Below are positions 47,462 to 55,918 of a stretch of DNA of 61,119 nt, in pieces. The translations under genes were made by a program, and so were the position numbers. Under the pieces are notes generated by a model. It had not been told where the DNA came from. It did no database searches and worked only from the letters and a program-made list of their open reading frames with translations. Position 1 is the first letter of the stretch; each line of letters opens with the position of its first letter. Source of the stretch: Candidatus Zixiibacteriota bacterium (lineage in GTDB: Bacteria; RBG-13-66-14; B26-G2; WVWN01); NCBI GenBank assembly GCA_030613505.1, contig JAUWLW010000013.1, positions 1 to 61,119 on the forward strand. The letters run 5' to 3'.

Positions 47462-47490
47462 ATTTTAGCAAAAATCCCCCCGGTGGTCAA
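47462..47490 (-). promoter_or_regulatory. promoter of the RND operon
   Basis: Minus strand TTGACC (47490-47485), 17 bp containing G6 and T5, TAAAAT (47467-47462). Confidence 0.65.
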
Positions 47491-47574
47491 GGAGAATCGG
47501 GGAAATATACGTTTTCGCTTTTTTCGGCGCGGCCCTTATGTTATAAAGGCGCCATTGACGCAGGGGAGGCAGAT

Positions 47575-48102
47575 ATGGATTCCACCGTTTTCAGCTTATA
47601 TTTCGCCGAATATCCGACCTCGTGGGGCGTTTTTCGGGCCGCGGCGAGCGCCGGCGGCGTAACGGCGGTAGGCTTGCCCGGCGAAGACGGCCGCCGGTTC
47701 TTCTCCTATATCCAAAAGAAATACCCGGCGTTCTTGCTCGTCGAGCGGACCACGGCCGAGTTGGAGCAAGCTCGCGCCGAGATCGGCGAGTACTTGGCGG
47801 GCGAGCGGCGCGAATTCGCCGTGCCGTTCCACATCCGCGCGACGCCCTTCCAGTTCAAGGTTTTGGAGGCCGTAAGCGCGATTCCGTACGGCTCGACGGC
47901 GACGTACGGCGAGATCGCCGAGCGCGTCGGCTCGCCGAGCGCGGCCCGGGCGGTGGGCGCGGCCTGCGGCGCCAACCCCATCCCGCTGATAGTCCCCTGC
48001 CACCGCGTCGTCGCCGCCGCGGGCCTTGGCGGTTACGGCGGCGGCCCGGCGCTCAAGCGCAAGTTGCTCGAGCTCGAGGGCGTCCTTTTAAATAATACGT
48101 AG
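47575..48102 (+). CDS. ogt: methylated-DNA--protein-cysteine methyltransferase
   Basis: A 175-residue suicide repair protein that moves alkyl groups from O6-alkylguanine to its own Cys. ATG at 47575 after GGGAGG. Active site PCHRVV with the acceptor C142; helix-turn-helix region YGSTATYGEIAERVGSPSAARAVG at 105-128; C-terminal GGYGGGPALKRKLLELEG. It has an Ogt/MGMT-like N-terminal domain and no Ada regulatory domain. An extended -10 (TGTTATAAA near 47538-47546) lies upstream. Confidence 0.96.
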   Translation: MDSTVFSLYFAEYPTSWGVFRAAASAGGVTAVGLPGEDGRRFFSYIQKKYPAFLLVERTTAELEQARAEIGEYLAGERREFAVPFHIRATPFQFKVLEAVSAIPYGSTATYGEIAERVGSPSAARAVGAACGANPIPLIVPCHRVVAAAGLGGYGGGPALKRKLLELEGVLLNNT

Positions 48103-48146
48103 CAAAGGCCGGAAAAGTTACGTTAACGACGAGAGGGTGAGGTCGA

Positions 48147-49892
48147 ATGAAACGTTTCATGTTTGTCGTTTCGTTGGTTTCAATCGTCGCGGCCGCGGCG
48201 TACGGCGCGGGCGAGGATTTCGATTTCGTAATTTTGGGCGACCGGACCGGCGGCCACGTACCCGGCGTGTACGGCGAGATCGTCGACGAGGTGAACCTGC
48301 TGCGGCCCGACGTCGTCGTAACCGTCGGCGACCAGATCGAGGGTTACACCGAGGACCGGGAGCGGCTTAACGCCGAATGGGACGAGTACTGGGAGATCGC
48401 GGATAAGGTCGAGGCGCCGTTCTACGTCTGCCCGGGCAACCACGACATATACAACGACGTGATGCTGGAAGTTTGGAAGAAGCGCGCGTACGTCGACCCC
48501 TGCTACTCCTTCGACTACGAGGGCGTGCACTTCGTGATACTCGATACCGGCCGGTGGGAATCGAGCGAGGAGTGGCTTGAGGAGAGCGGCTACCGCGGGT
48601 GGCTGGAGGCCGACCTGGCCAGGCACAAGAAGGACCGCATGACGATAGTCATCTACCACATACCGTTCTGGTACGATACGCTGGCCGACGGCGAGCCCGA
48701 CCCGCTGCACGAGATATTCAAAGAGAACGGCGTCGACGCCGTCTTCAACGGCCACTACCACCTCTACGCCAACGCCGAATACGACGGCATTCCGTACACC
48801 ATCGTGGGCTCGAGCGGCGGCGGCATAGAGGAAGAGGCCGAATACCTCGGCGTCTACTTCCAGTACGTATGGTGCACGGTGCGCGACGACGAGCTCGCGT
48901 GGACCGTCGTGAAGAAGGGCTCGGCCAGGCCGCCCGACGCGGTCCTCGTCGCCGACCTCAAAACCATCGACGGAATCGAGGCCGAGTTGGTGCGGGTCCC
49001 GGCGTTCCCCTTCGCGGCCGACCAGGCCGAAGCCTCGTGTACGGTGTTCATCGAGAACGCGACCGCCGAAGAGTTCACGACCGCGGCGACGTGGGAGGTC
49101 CCCGACAACTGGACGCTCGAGCCGGCGAGCCGTGACGTGACGCTCGCGCCCGGCGATTCCGCCGAACTCGAATTCGCCGCGACGCTGGCGGGCGAGCTCT
49201 ACCCGCTGCCCGAGGTGACGGTGGCTTATCCCTACCGCGGCGAGCTGGTCCACGAATTTAAAACCGGCCTGCCGGCGTGCCGGGTTCAGCCCGTCAAGGC
49301 GGTGGCGGCGGCGCCGACGGTAGACGGCGACCTGGGCGACGCCTGCTGGCGCGAGGCGGGGACGGCCGACTACTTCTGCGCCCCCGACGGCGGCCCCTGC
49401 ACCATAAGCCCGACGACGTTCTACTTCGGCTACGACGACGAGTACCTCTACGTCGCCGCGCGGTGCGAGCAGGAGGACATGGAGGCGCTGGTTGTCACCG
49501 GCGCCGAGCGCGACGACTTCGTCCACGCCGACGATTGCGTCGGCTTCTTCTTCCTGCCGGACCCGGCCGAGAACGTCTTCTACCAGCTCTACGCCAACGC
49601 CGACGGCGTGATATACGACATCGCGTATACGTTCGAGGAACCGATGGAGCTGGACACCGAGGGCGTGGAGGCGTGGAACGCGGATTGCGAGGTGGCCACG
49701 GCTCGAGGCGACGGCTACTGGACATTCGAGGCCGCGATTCCCGTCGCGACGCTGGGCGTAGACCGCGTCGTCGCCGGCGACCAGTGGCGGGCGAACTTCC
49801 GCCGCAAGGAGCAGGCCAAGAAAAGCTCGGCGGACTGGCAGTACCCCATTGGCTTCGACCCCCGGCGCTTCGGCTATATGGCGTTCGAGTAA
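48147..49892 (+). CDS. secreted metallophosphatase with C-terminal CBM9/DOMON-like domain
   Basis: A 581-residue exported protein (signal peptide about 1-21). Calcineurin-like domain at about 25-260 with the metal motifs GDRTGG, VGDQIEG, GNHDIY, IYHIPFW and NGHYHLYAN. A beta-sandwich at about 300-375 (NPCBM/Ig-like) follows. A C-terminal domain at about 380-575 starts APTVDGDLGDACWREAG, the characteristic opening of CBM9-like sugar-binding domains. It probably hydrolyses phosphoesters on surface or extracellular polysaccharide or nucleotides (inference). Strong terminator downstream. Confidence 0.88.
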   Translation: MKRFMFVVSLVSIVAAAAYGAGEDFDFVILGDRTGGHVPGVYGEIVDEVNLLRPDVVVTVGDQIEGYTEDRERLNAEWDEYWEIADKVEAPFYVCPGNHDIYNDVMLEVWKKRAYVDPCYSFDYEGVHFVILDTGRWESSEEWLEESGYRGWLEADLARHKKDRMTIVIYHIPFWYDTLADGEPDPLHEIFKENGVDAVFNGHYHLYANAEYDGIPYTIVGSSGGGIEEEAEYLGVYFQYVWCTVRDDELAWTVVKKGSARPPDAVLVADLKTIDGIEAELVRVPAFPFAADQAEASCTVFIENATAEEFTTAATWEVPDNWTLEPASRDVTLAPGDSAELEFAATLAGELYPLPEVTVAYPYRGELVHEFKTGLPACRVQPVKAVAAAPTVDGDLGDACWREAGTADYFCAPDGGPCTISPTTFYFGYDDEYLYVAARCEQEDMEALVVTGAERDDFVHADDCVGFFFLPDPAENVFYQLYANADGVIYDIAYTFEEPMELDTEGVEAWNADCEVATARGDGYWTFEAAIPVATLGVDRVVAGDQWRANFRRKEQAKKSSADWQYPIGFDPRRFGYMAFE

Positions 49893-49910
49893 AGCAAGCG
49901 TAATTTATGT

Positions 49911-49939
49911 AAAAGCGGCTCAGCTGAGCCGCTTTTTTT
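49911..49939 (+). terminator. intrinsic terminator after the metallophosphatase gene
   Basis: A 26-base perfect palindrome AAAAGCGGCTCAG and complement (49911-49936), then a T-run. Confidence 0.85.
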
Positions 49940-49987
49940 CGTAGCTGCCAATTTACATACCTAAATAAGTAATATACAAAAAAAGAC

Positions 49988-50017
49988 TTGACAAACAGAA
50001 CGGGGGGGGGGTAGACT
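49988..50017 (+). promoter_or_regulatory. promoter with G10 tract in the spacer, upstream of the subtilase gene
   Basis: TTGACA (49988-49993), 18-bp spacer ending in G10 (50002-50011), TAGACT (50012-50017). One G fewer would give 17 bp. A homopolymer of this length in a promoter spacer is a classical phase-variation site. Confidence 0.65.
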
Positions 50018-50082
50018 ATAAGCGCAAAGAAGAGGGTTCGGTTTATAAAACGGGGCTTTAATTATTGACAAGGAGGTCGGAG

Positions 50083-51918
50083 ATGCGTATTTTAATAGTA
50101 ACCGTTGGGGTCGTAGCGTTAATAATGGCTACGGCCTCGACCGTTTACGCGCGTACGAGTTACGAACCGGGCGTGATATTGGTTAAGTTCAAGGACGTAT
50201 TGGAAGGCGGGGGCCGAAACCCGCTAGAAACCCAATACCCAACGGTAAATAAGCTGAATGAGAGATACGGCGTTACGAAGATCTACCAGATATACGATTT
50301 CCTTCCGACCGAGCCTACCCGCCACCCGCACGGTAAATGGGAATGGCGCCATTGGCTCGAGGTAATGGAGAAGTTCCGTTACGACACTTATTACCATGTC
50401 GAGTTCGACAAACGTTACGACCCAAAGGTAGTAGCCGCGCAATACAAAAAGGACCCGAACGTCGACTTGGCCGAACCTAATTACTATGGCTACGTTTGCG
50501 GCCTTTATCCCGACGACCCTTATATGTTCCCGCCCTACGGCTATTTTTTTAAACAATGGAACTTGGACAACGACTACGGCGAATACGGTTACGCGGGCGT
50601 GGACATAGACGCGCCCCAGGCGTGGGAAGAATATTGGGACCCGTACTTCCCGCCCGTAGGGTTTTGGCCTAAGGTCGTGATATTCGATACCGGTTGCGTA
50701 GACCATTGGGACGGCACCTCCGAGTACTACCATCCGGACCTTGTGAATTGGATAGACTACGATTTGTCCTGGGATTTGGTTGAAGGCGACGAAGCGCCCC
50801 AAGACGAATGTGGCCACGGAACGATGGTAGCGGGTATAATAGGTGGGCACACGGACAACCATTTCGGTATCGCCGGCCTTTCGTGGAACGTAACGCGGAT
50901 AGGGATAATAAGGGTAACCGAGTGCCACGAGGAGCCTTTCGAAGACGAGGCCGTAGGAGTTGGTATAGTGTGGGCGGCTTTAAACGGCGCCGACGTCATC
51001 AATTTCTCGCTCGGCCAGCCGATGTATTCCGAGTTTCTACATAAAGCTTGCGAGGGCGCGTACGAGATGGGCGTAGTAATGGTAGCGGCACGCGGAAACC
51101 GCGGGACCGAAGAGCTTTTCTACCCGGCGTCGTTTCCGCAGTGTATAGCCGTAACCGGCCTAACTCCTTGGAATAACAAGGCACCTATGTCCAGTTGGGG
51201 CTGGGATACCGAGTGTACCGCGCCCGGGCTCCATATATTTAGCACTACCCGGACCCCCCCGTGTTTTTGTTTTAAGGGTGCGCTGCCGATCCAAAGATAT
51301 TTTAATTGGACCGACGGAGAGAACCCCGACGAAGGCGGTACTTCGTTCGCCGCGGCCCACGTTTCGGCGACTTGTGGTATTATCGCAGCCGCGTGCCCCT
51401 GGGCGTTCGACCCGCCCGGCGGCCTTATTGAACAGTGGGTGCGTCCTATCTTGCACGCGTCGTGCGTGGATATAGGGCCCCCCGGCGTGGACGAATATTT
51501 CGGGCACGGACGCTTGAACCTAAAAAACGCGTGCGACCTGGCGTTCGCTTACGCAGGCGACGAAACCGGGGCCGGCCCGGTGGCTGCCGCCGGCCCCGAC
51601 GGTGCGGCGTCCGCGGCGGCTTGTACGCCGGCTGAAGAACGGCCGTATTTTCGCTGTTATCCCAACCCCGCGGACGGGCCTATAAAGCTAACCGGCTTTT
51701 TAGGTTTTGATAAGCCCGCGGCCTCCGTCGACGTAAAAGTCTATGATTTAAGCGGGCGTTGCGTTAACGCGTTTACCGTCCCGACGTTAGGCAGTAGTTA
51801 CTCGCTTAGTTGGGATTTGACGGCCCGAGACGGTTCAAGGGTTCCGCCGGGTGTTTACGTTATTACGGCGTCCGCCGGCAGCGAGAGGTACGCGAGAAAA
51901 GTCGTCGTCGCTCGTTAG
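50083..51918 (+). CDS. secreted subtilisin-family (S8) serine protease with C-terminal sorting domain
   Basis: 611 residues; ATG at 50083 after AAGGAGG. Signal peptide (about 1-23), an N-terminal prodomain-like region (about 27-135), then the S8 catalytic domain with D202 (VIFDTGC), H245 (CGHGTMVAG), oxyanion N339 (ARGN) and S421 (GGTSFAAAHVS). The C-terminus (about 525-611) is an Ig-like type A sorting domain (YPNPADG..VKVYDLSGR..PPGVYVITA..KVVVAR), as exported through type IX-like systems. Its promoter carries a G10 tract. It is followed seven bases later by a lipoprotein gene. Confidence 0.92.
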   Translation: MRILIVTVGVVALIMATASTVYARTSYEPGVILVKFKDVLEGGGRNPLETQYPTVNKLNERYGVTKIYQIYDFLPTEPTRHPHGKWEWRHWLEVMEKFRYDTYYHVEFDKRYDPKVVAAQYKKDPNVDLAEPNYYGYVCGLYPDDPYMFPPYGYFFKQWNLDNDYGEYGYAGVDIDAPQAWEEYWDPYFPPVGFWPKVVIFDTGCVDHWDGTSEYYHPDLVNWIDYDLSWDLVEGDEAPQDECGHGTMVAGIIGGHTDNHFGIAGLSWNVTRIGIIRVTECHEEPFEDEAVGVGIVWAALNGADVINFSLGQPMYSEFLHKACEGAYEMGVVMVAARGNRGTEELFYPASFPQCIAVTGLTPWNNKAPMSSWGWDTECTAPGLHIFSTTRTPPCFCFKGALPIQRYFNWTDGENPDEGGTSFAAAHVSATCGIIAAACPWAFDPPGGLIEQWVRPILHASCVDIGPPGVDEYFGHGRLNLKNACDLAFAYAGDETGAGPVAAAGPDGAASAAACTPAEERPYFRCYPNPADGPIKLTGFLGFDKPAASVDVKVYDLSGRCVNAFTVPTLGSSYSLSWDLTARDGSRVPPGVYVITASAGSERYARKVVVAR

Positions 51919-51924
51919 GGACTT

Positions 51925-52869
51925 ATGGCCGTGTTTACGGTAATACGTATGAGAATAGTTAAGAGCGCGGCCGCGGCCGTCGCGGCCGCGCTCCTTCTTT
52001 CTTGCGGCGACGAGGGCCCGCGGTATATGTTTATCCCGGAGCCGGGGGCGGACGGCCGGGTACGTATATTCGATTTTCGCAGTTGGTTCGATATATCGCC
52101 CGACGGGAAGGAACTCGCGTACGTTAGCGAGTCGGGCCCTGAATTGTACGTATACAATTTCGATACGGGCCGGGAGCGTATAATAACCCCGAGGGCGGGG
52201 GTGCCGTTATGGTCGCCGGACGGCCGGTGGATTACGTACGCCATGGAAGGCAACGGCGGCGTGTGGGTGGTCCGCCGCGACGGCGCCAGGAACCGTCTTT
52301 TACATTGGGACCCTTACGGTTGCGCCCCTTACGATTGGTCGCCCGACGGTACTAAGATATTATTCGGCGCCTTCCGGGCCCAGGGAGGCATTTTCGATAT
52401 TTATTACTACGACTTAGTAAAGGAAAAAGCGGTTTTCGTTACTACTACGGAATTTAGTAGGACGGCCGCTTTCGCGAACTGGTTGCCATCGGGGGACCGC
52501 TTGTTAATCAACCGGGCCGTCGGCGCGGAAGAAGTCGTTTCGATTGTAGACTTAGAAGGCCGTTTAGTTAGAGATATTTATAGGTTCAATAAATATGTTT
52601 ACCCGGCTCATCAACGCGGTATTTCGCCTTCCGGCGAACGTCTGTTGTTCGACATAGAGGTTGAGTCCGAAGGCGGGAGGCCCCGTATAACGGGAAATTG
52701 GCTTTTAGATTTAAAAACCGGCCGTTGGGAACAAGCCCTTTATAATCCGGATCCGGCGAATATACGCGACGACATAGTTAGGTGGTTACCAGACGGCCGA
52801 GTTGTATTTAATTCTTGGGACCTACTAGCCGTTAAGGGTTTGGGTGTTTACACCGTAGATATTCCTTAA
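51925..52869 (+). CDS. lipoprotein with TolB/PD40-type beta-propeller
   Basis: About 314 residues (ATG 51925; a second in-frame ATG at 51949 gives a tighter lipoprotein signal). Lipobox LLLSC. The body has repeated WD40-like PD40 blades: FDISPDGKELAYVSE, PLWSPDGRWITYAME, YDWSPDGTKILFGAF and ISPSGERLLFD. These are the signatures of TolB-like propellers that bind peptides or envelope proteins. It lies directly behind the subtilase gene and probably shares its transcript, hence possibly its phase-variable promoter. Partner unknown. Confidence 0.8.
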   Translation: MAVFTVIRMRIVKSAAAAVAAALLLSCGDEGPRYMFIPEPGADGRVRIFDFRSWFDISPDGKELAYVSESGPELYVYNFDTGRERIITPRAGVPLWSPDGRWITYAMEGNGGVWVVRRDGARNRLLHWDPYGCAPYDWSPDGTKILFGAFRAQGGIFDIYYYDLVKEKAVFVTTTEFSRTAAFANWLPSGDRLLINRAVGAEEVVSIVDLEGRLVRDIYRFNKYVYPAHQRGISPSGERLLFDIEVESEGGRPRITGNWLLDLKTGRWEQALYNPDPANIRDDIVRWLPDGRVVFNSWDLLAVKGLGVYTVDIP

Positions 52870-52888
52870 ATTTTAAGTAGATTAAAGG

Positions 52889-52915
52889 AAAGCGGCCCTT
52901 GCGGGCCGCTTTTTC
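52889..52915. terminator. bidirectional intrinsic terminator
   Basis: AAAGCGGCCC-TTGC-GGGCCGCTTT with TTTTTC on the plus side. It lies between the convergent propeller gene and the small membrane-protein operon. Confidence 0.85.
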
Positions 52916-52960
52916 TTTGGCGGTATTCTAAATTGCCGGCGAGCTATGGCGGCGCGGCGG

Positions 52961-53269
52961 TTATAAGCCGCCGCCGGCGGCGACGCCGATGAGGCCGATG
53001 ATGAAGGCGATATAGCCGAGGAAGAACGAGATGTAGAACGCGACGACGCAACATACCACCGAAAAGCCGATCGCGAAGTTTACCAGCGCGGCGACGAGGC
53101 AGTACTTGCCGAACTCCTTGTTGGCCGCGTCCGGTTTGCTCAGGTACAGCGCCCCCAGGACGATGCCCGCTATCGGTACGACGAAAGACACGCCGTAAAA
53201 CAGCCATCGCGGCTCGGGCGGCACTTCCGCCGCCGTCTCCGCTTCGACAGGTTTATTCGTGTTTGCCAC
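52961..53269 (-). CDS. small membrane protein, two to three helices
   Basis: A 102-residue protein with a hydrophilic Glu-rich N-terminus (about 20 residues) then helices at about 24-45 and 55-97 (the last long and Gly/Phe/Ile-rich). The layout FVVPIAGIVLGALYLSKPDAANKEFGKYCLVAAL matches small TM2/DUF-type membrane proteins. It resembles the product of the next gene upstream (53288-53524: FVFPFFGVAYGALEI..RRGKVCIVLGVAAL), so the two are probably paralogues. Last in a four-gene operon. Function unknown. Confidence 0.65.
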   Translation of the reverse strand: MANTNKPVEAETAAEVPPEPRWLFYGVSFVVPIAGIVLGALYLSKPDAANKEFGKYCLVAALVNFAIGFSVVCCVVAFYISFFLGYIAFIIGLIGVAAGGGL

Positions 53270-53287
53270 CGCTCGTCCTCTCGTTTG

Positions 53288-53524
53288 TTATTCCGGCAAA
53301 AGGAAGCCGAAGCCGGCCTTAAGCCCCAGCGCCATCCACACCGCGCCGCCGACGCACGCCAAGACCAGCGCCGCGACCCCTAATACGATGCAGACCTTGC
53401 CGCGGCGCCGCTCGGCTTCCTCGCCTTTGCATATCTCGAGCGCGCCGTACGCGACGCCGAAGAAGGGAAAGACGAACGACGCGGCGTACGTCAGCGCGTT
53501 CCGCCATTTGGATTTTCGTGCCAA
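53288..53524 (-). CDS. small membrane protein, paralogue of its downstream neighbour
   Basis: 78 residues. The start is TTG at 53524, set by GGAGG five bases upstream, just after the preceding gene's stop; the longer open frame upstream overlaps that gene and is not used. Two helices at about 10-28 and 40-64, with the shared pattern FPFFGVAYGALEICKG..GKVCIVLGVAALVLACVG. Function unknown; probably a partner of the other operon members. Confidence 0.65.
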   Translation of the reverse strand: MARKSKWRNALTYAASFVFPFFGVAYGALEICKGEEAERRRGKVCIVLGVAALVLACVGGAVWMALGLKAGFGFLLPE

Positions 53525-53538
53525 CGGGTCCTCCGGTG

Positions 53539-53997
53539 TTAGCCGCTCGAGCCGCGGCGGAGTCTCTTCTCCGCGGCCGGCAACCTGGCGGCGACGAACG
53601 CCACGACGTCGTCGCGGTTGCCGCGGGCGAAGCGCAGGTTCACGCCCCGGAAGGAGTCGAGCCGCGACGGGTACGTGAACGTCGAGAGCATGACGCCCAA
53701 CCGGTCGGCGTAATATGAGTGGAAGTAGTCCCAAGGCCGGCGTTTTTTAATCTTTATCGCCGAGACCGAGACGCCGTCGTCGTCGAGGCGGTAGCGCCGC
53801 GGCAGGAGGTGGCCGTGCAGCGACAGCGCCAACACGACGGCGCCCAGGACCGCGAAGAGCGCGCTGTCCCAAACGAAGTATATGGCCGCGGCGGTGCCGG
53901 AGACCATGACCGCCGCCAGCGCCGAACGCGCCGGGTATTCCACCAGCGGCCAGGCGCGCCAACTAAGCGAGGGCGGCGTTTTCTGTCGGGCGGTCAT
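53539..53997 (-). CDS. two-helix membrane protein with PH-like domain, unknown function
   Basis: A 152-residue protein. Two hydrophobic helices at about 22-42 and 45-64, then a soluble beta-rich domain (YRLDDDGVSVSAIKIKKRRPWDYFHSYY..) that looks like a bacterial PH-type domain, and a basic C-terminus. Its ATG directly abuts the TAG of the XPB-N-like gene, so translation is coupled. No named family. Confidence 0.6.
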   Translation of the reverse strand: MTARQKTPPSLSWRAWPLVEYPARSALAAVMVSGTAAAIYFVWDSALFAVLGAVVLALSLHGHLLPRRYRLDDDGVSVSAIKIKKRRPWDYFHSYYADRLGVMLSTFTYPSRLDSFRGVNLRFARGNRDDVVAFVAARLPAAEKRLRRGSSG

Positions 53998-55779
53998 CTA
54001 TTTAAACGTCGCCCGGGCGATGTCGGCGAGCGGTATGCGCGCGCGGCCGCCGTCGCCGGTGACGTGGAGGTACGCCCGGCCGCGGTATACCGTTATCTTG
54101 CGCGGTTCGACCTCGAGCGGTTCGTCCTCGCCCTCGAGCCAAAGCTTCAGCGGCCTGCCGTGCGCGACGGCGAATTCGACGACGGCGGCCGCGTTCTCGC
54201 TCTCCGGCTCCGGCGCCCCGGCCTTACCTCCTCGGCGCGAGCCGGCGTCGAACAGCGCCCGCGGCGAGACCGCAGCCTCGGCGTCGCCCTCCAGCGACCG
54301 CGGCAGGTACCCGGCCGAGGTCAGGGCGTCGCGGACGGCGCCGTAGTCTTCGCGCGCGATCTCGACGCCGTGCAGTTCGCGCCGCCCCTTGACCAACGGC
54401 GCGACCGTGGGCAGATTGGCGATTTCGTCCGCCGTTTCGGGCGTCTCCGCGGCGACGACCATGCGGTCGAAGAACGATATCTTGCCGTATTGCTCGGCCC
54501 AGCCGCGGAGCGAGAACGCGACGTTTTGCGGCACCGGTTTCGAGACGTGGCTTTCTATAAAAGACAGCACGTCGTCGACGCCGACGCCCGCGTCCAGCGC
54601 CCGGTAGAAGGTCGACTTGGAGATAAGGTACGAGAGAAAGCGGCCGCCCCCCGTCTGCTCGGCGAAGGCCTCGAGCTTGAGCCTCGTCTCGGTCGGCAGG
54701 TCGTAGGGTACTTTGAGCTCGAAGTTTCCGCCCAGTAAAAATTGGGGCTCGGCGGCTTTCGCCGGCGGCCGTCTCAATTCGCCCAGGTCCGCGGCGCGGG
54801 CGAAGAGGAGTGAGCCGTCGTCGGCGACGCCGGCCGCGACGACGCCGCTCACGAACAACGCGAAGAGGGCTTTGCGCGTCGAGGCCTCGTCGGCGTCTTC
54901 GGCGATATTCAAAATGTTTTCGACGACGGCCGGGACCGTTAGCCACCGGCTCGGCGGCGACAGCGAACACGAATACGCGGCGAGAAGCGCGCCGGCCGTT
55001 CCGTCCTCTTCCACAACGGCCCGGGCGAGTTCGGCGTTAAAAGCGGCGGCGGCGTCGTCGAGGTCACCCGACAGCCAACCGGCGGCGCGGAGCTCGCTGT
55101 CGTCCCGCGCCAACGCGCCCCGGCGCTCGAGGTCTTCCGCCAACAGCTCCAGCCGGCTATAGCCGAAACCCTCGAGCACGGCCGCCAGCGGCGCATCCTC
55201 CTCGGCCACTTCCAGCAGCGGCGCCAGTTTGGCGAGCGCCCGTTTGGGGGTGGCGCCGCTCTGCGTGAGCGTTATGGGGTTTTTGATTACGTAGCACCAG
55301 GTCGCGACCGCGTCCCGGAAGGCGGAGGGGGGCTCGAGGGTCACGGCCGACGGCGGCGGCTCGGCGCCCGGCGCGGCGAATAGTTTAGCGGCTTCGTAGT
55401 GAACGTGCGGTAGTATTTCCGCGGCCGGCCGGTACAAACCGATGGATGGGTCGGGCAGCAGCAGGCCGCGCGCGACGGCGTCGCGAGGCGGCGCCGTGGT
55501 CCCGAAGCGGAAGAGGGTGGAGGGGCCGAAGACGGCCAGGAATTTTTCGCAGGCCGCGGCGACGAGGAGGGCCTTGGCCGCATCCCCTTCGAGCTTGCGG
55601 ACCGAGCGCCGGACGGCGTTGCTGTCGGCGAGGCGCTCGGGGATGTTCGCGAGAAGGCGCGCCTTGGAGGTTAGCTCTTCCTGGACGCCCACGCGTTCGG
55701 CGATGGCGGCGAGGTCTTCCAGCTTGAGCGCGGCGAGGCCGCTTGGGAGGGAGAGCGGTTCGGGAGGGCCGTGCAACAT
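53998..55779 (-). CDS. helicase XPB/Ssl2 N-terminal-domain-like protein without ATPase
   Basis: A 593-residue soluble protein. The middle region (about 330-470) has the pattern FELKVPYDLPTETRLKLEAFAEQ..RFLSYLISKSTFYRAL..GVGVDDVLSFIESHV. This is the helicase-C_3/XPB-N domain found in bacterial helicase-associated proteins. No Walker A or DEAH motif is present. The N-terminal part is helical (winged-helix-like), and the C-terminal part (about 540-590) resembles a WYL-like regulatory domain (LWLEGEDEPLEVEPRKITVYRGRAYLHV). It may be a DNA-binding regulator. The ATG coincides with the predicted transcription start, making it leaderless. It heads an operon with three membrane-protein genes. Confidence 0.7.
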   Translation of the reverse strand: MLHGPPEPLSLPSGLAALKLEDLAAIAERVGVQEELTSKARLLANIPERLADSNAVRRSVRKLEGDAAKALLVAAACEKFLAVFGPSTLFRFGTTAPPRDAVARGLLLPDPSIGLYRPAAEILPHVHYEAAKLFAAPGAEPPPSAVTLEPPSAFRDAVATWCYVIKNPITLTQSGATPKRALAKLAPLLEVAEEDAPLAAVLEGFGYSRLELLAEDLERRGALARDDSELRAAGWLSGDLDDAAAAFNAELARAVVEEDGTAGALLAAYSCSLSPPSRWLTVPAVVENILNIAEDADEASTRKALFALFVSGVVAAGVADDGSLLFARAADLGELRRPPAKAAEPQFLLGGNFELKVPYDLPTETRLKLEAFAEQTGGGRFLSYLISKSTFYRALDAGVGVDDVLSFIESHVSKPVPQNVAFSLRGWAEQYGKISFFDRMVVAAETPETADEIANLPTVAPLVKGRRELHGVEIAREDYGAVRDALTSAGYLPRSLEGDAEAAVSPRALFDAGSRRGGKAGAPEPESENAAAVVEFAVAHGRPLKLWLEGEDEPLEVEPRKITVYRGRAYLHVTGDGGRARIPLADIARATFK

Positions 55780-55785
55780 TTGGGG

Positions 55786-55814
55786 ATATTAACACGCGCG
55801 GCGCCGGGGGTCAA
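55786..55814 (-). promoter_or_regulatory. promoter giving a leaderless mRNA
   Basis: Minus strand TTGACC (55814-55809), 17 bp, TAATAT (55791-55786), then CCCCAA and ATG. The A of the start codon is seven bases past the -10, the expected transcription start. No ribosome site exists. The 17 bases at 55780-55796 also occur exactly at the enolase promoter (35253-35269). Confidence 0.75.
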
Positions 55815-55843
55815 GGCCGGCGCGAGTACGGCCATCATTTAGG

Positions 55844-55872
55844 TTGACGCGGGCCCGGCCTGAGGTTATAGG
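55844..55872 (+). promoter_or_regulatory. promoter of the 55919 methyltransferase gene
   Basis: TTGACG (55844-55849), 17 bp, TATAGG (55867-55872); divergent from the leaderless promoter. Confidence 0.5.
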
Positions 55873-55918
55873 TATAGAGTGGCGGACGCGCGATAGCCCG
55901 CCGCGCCCGCGTTGACGT

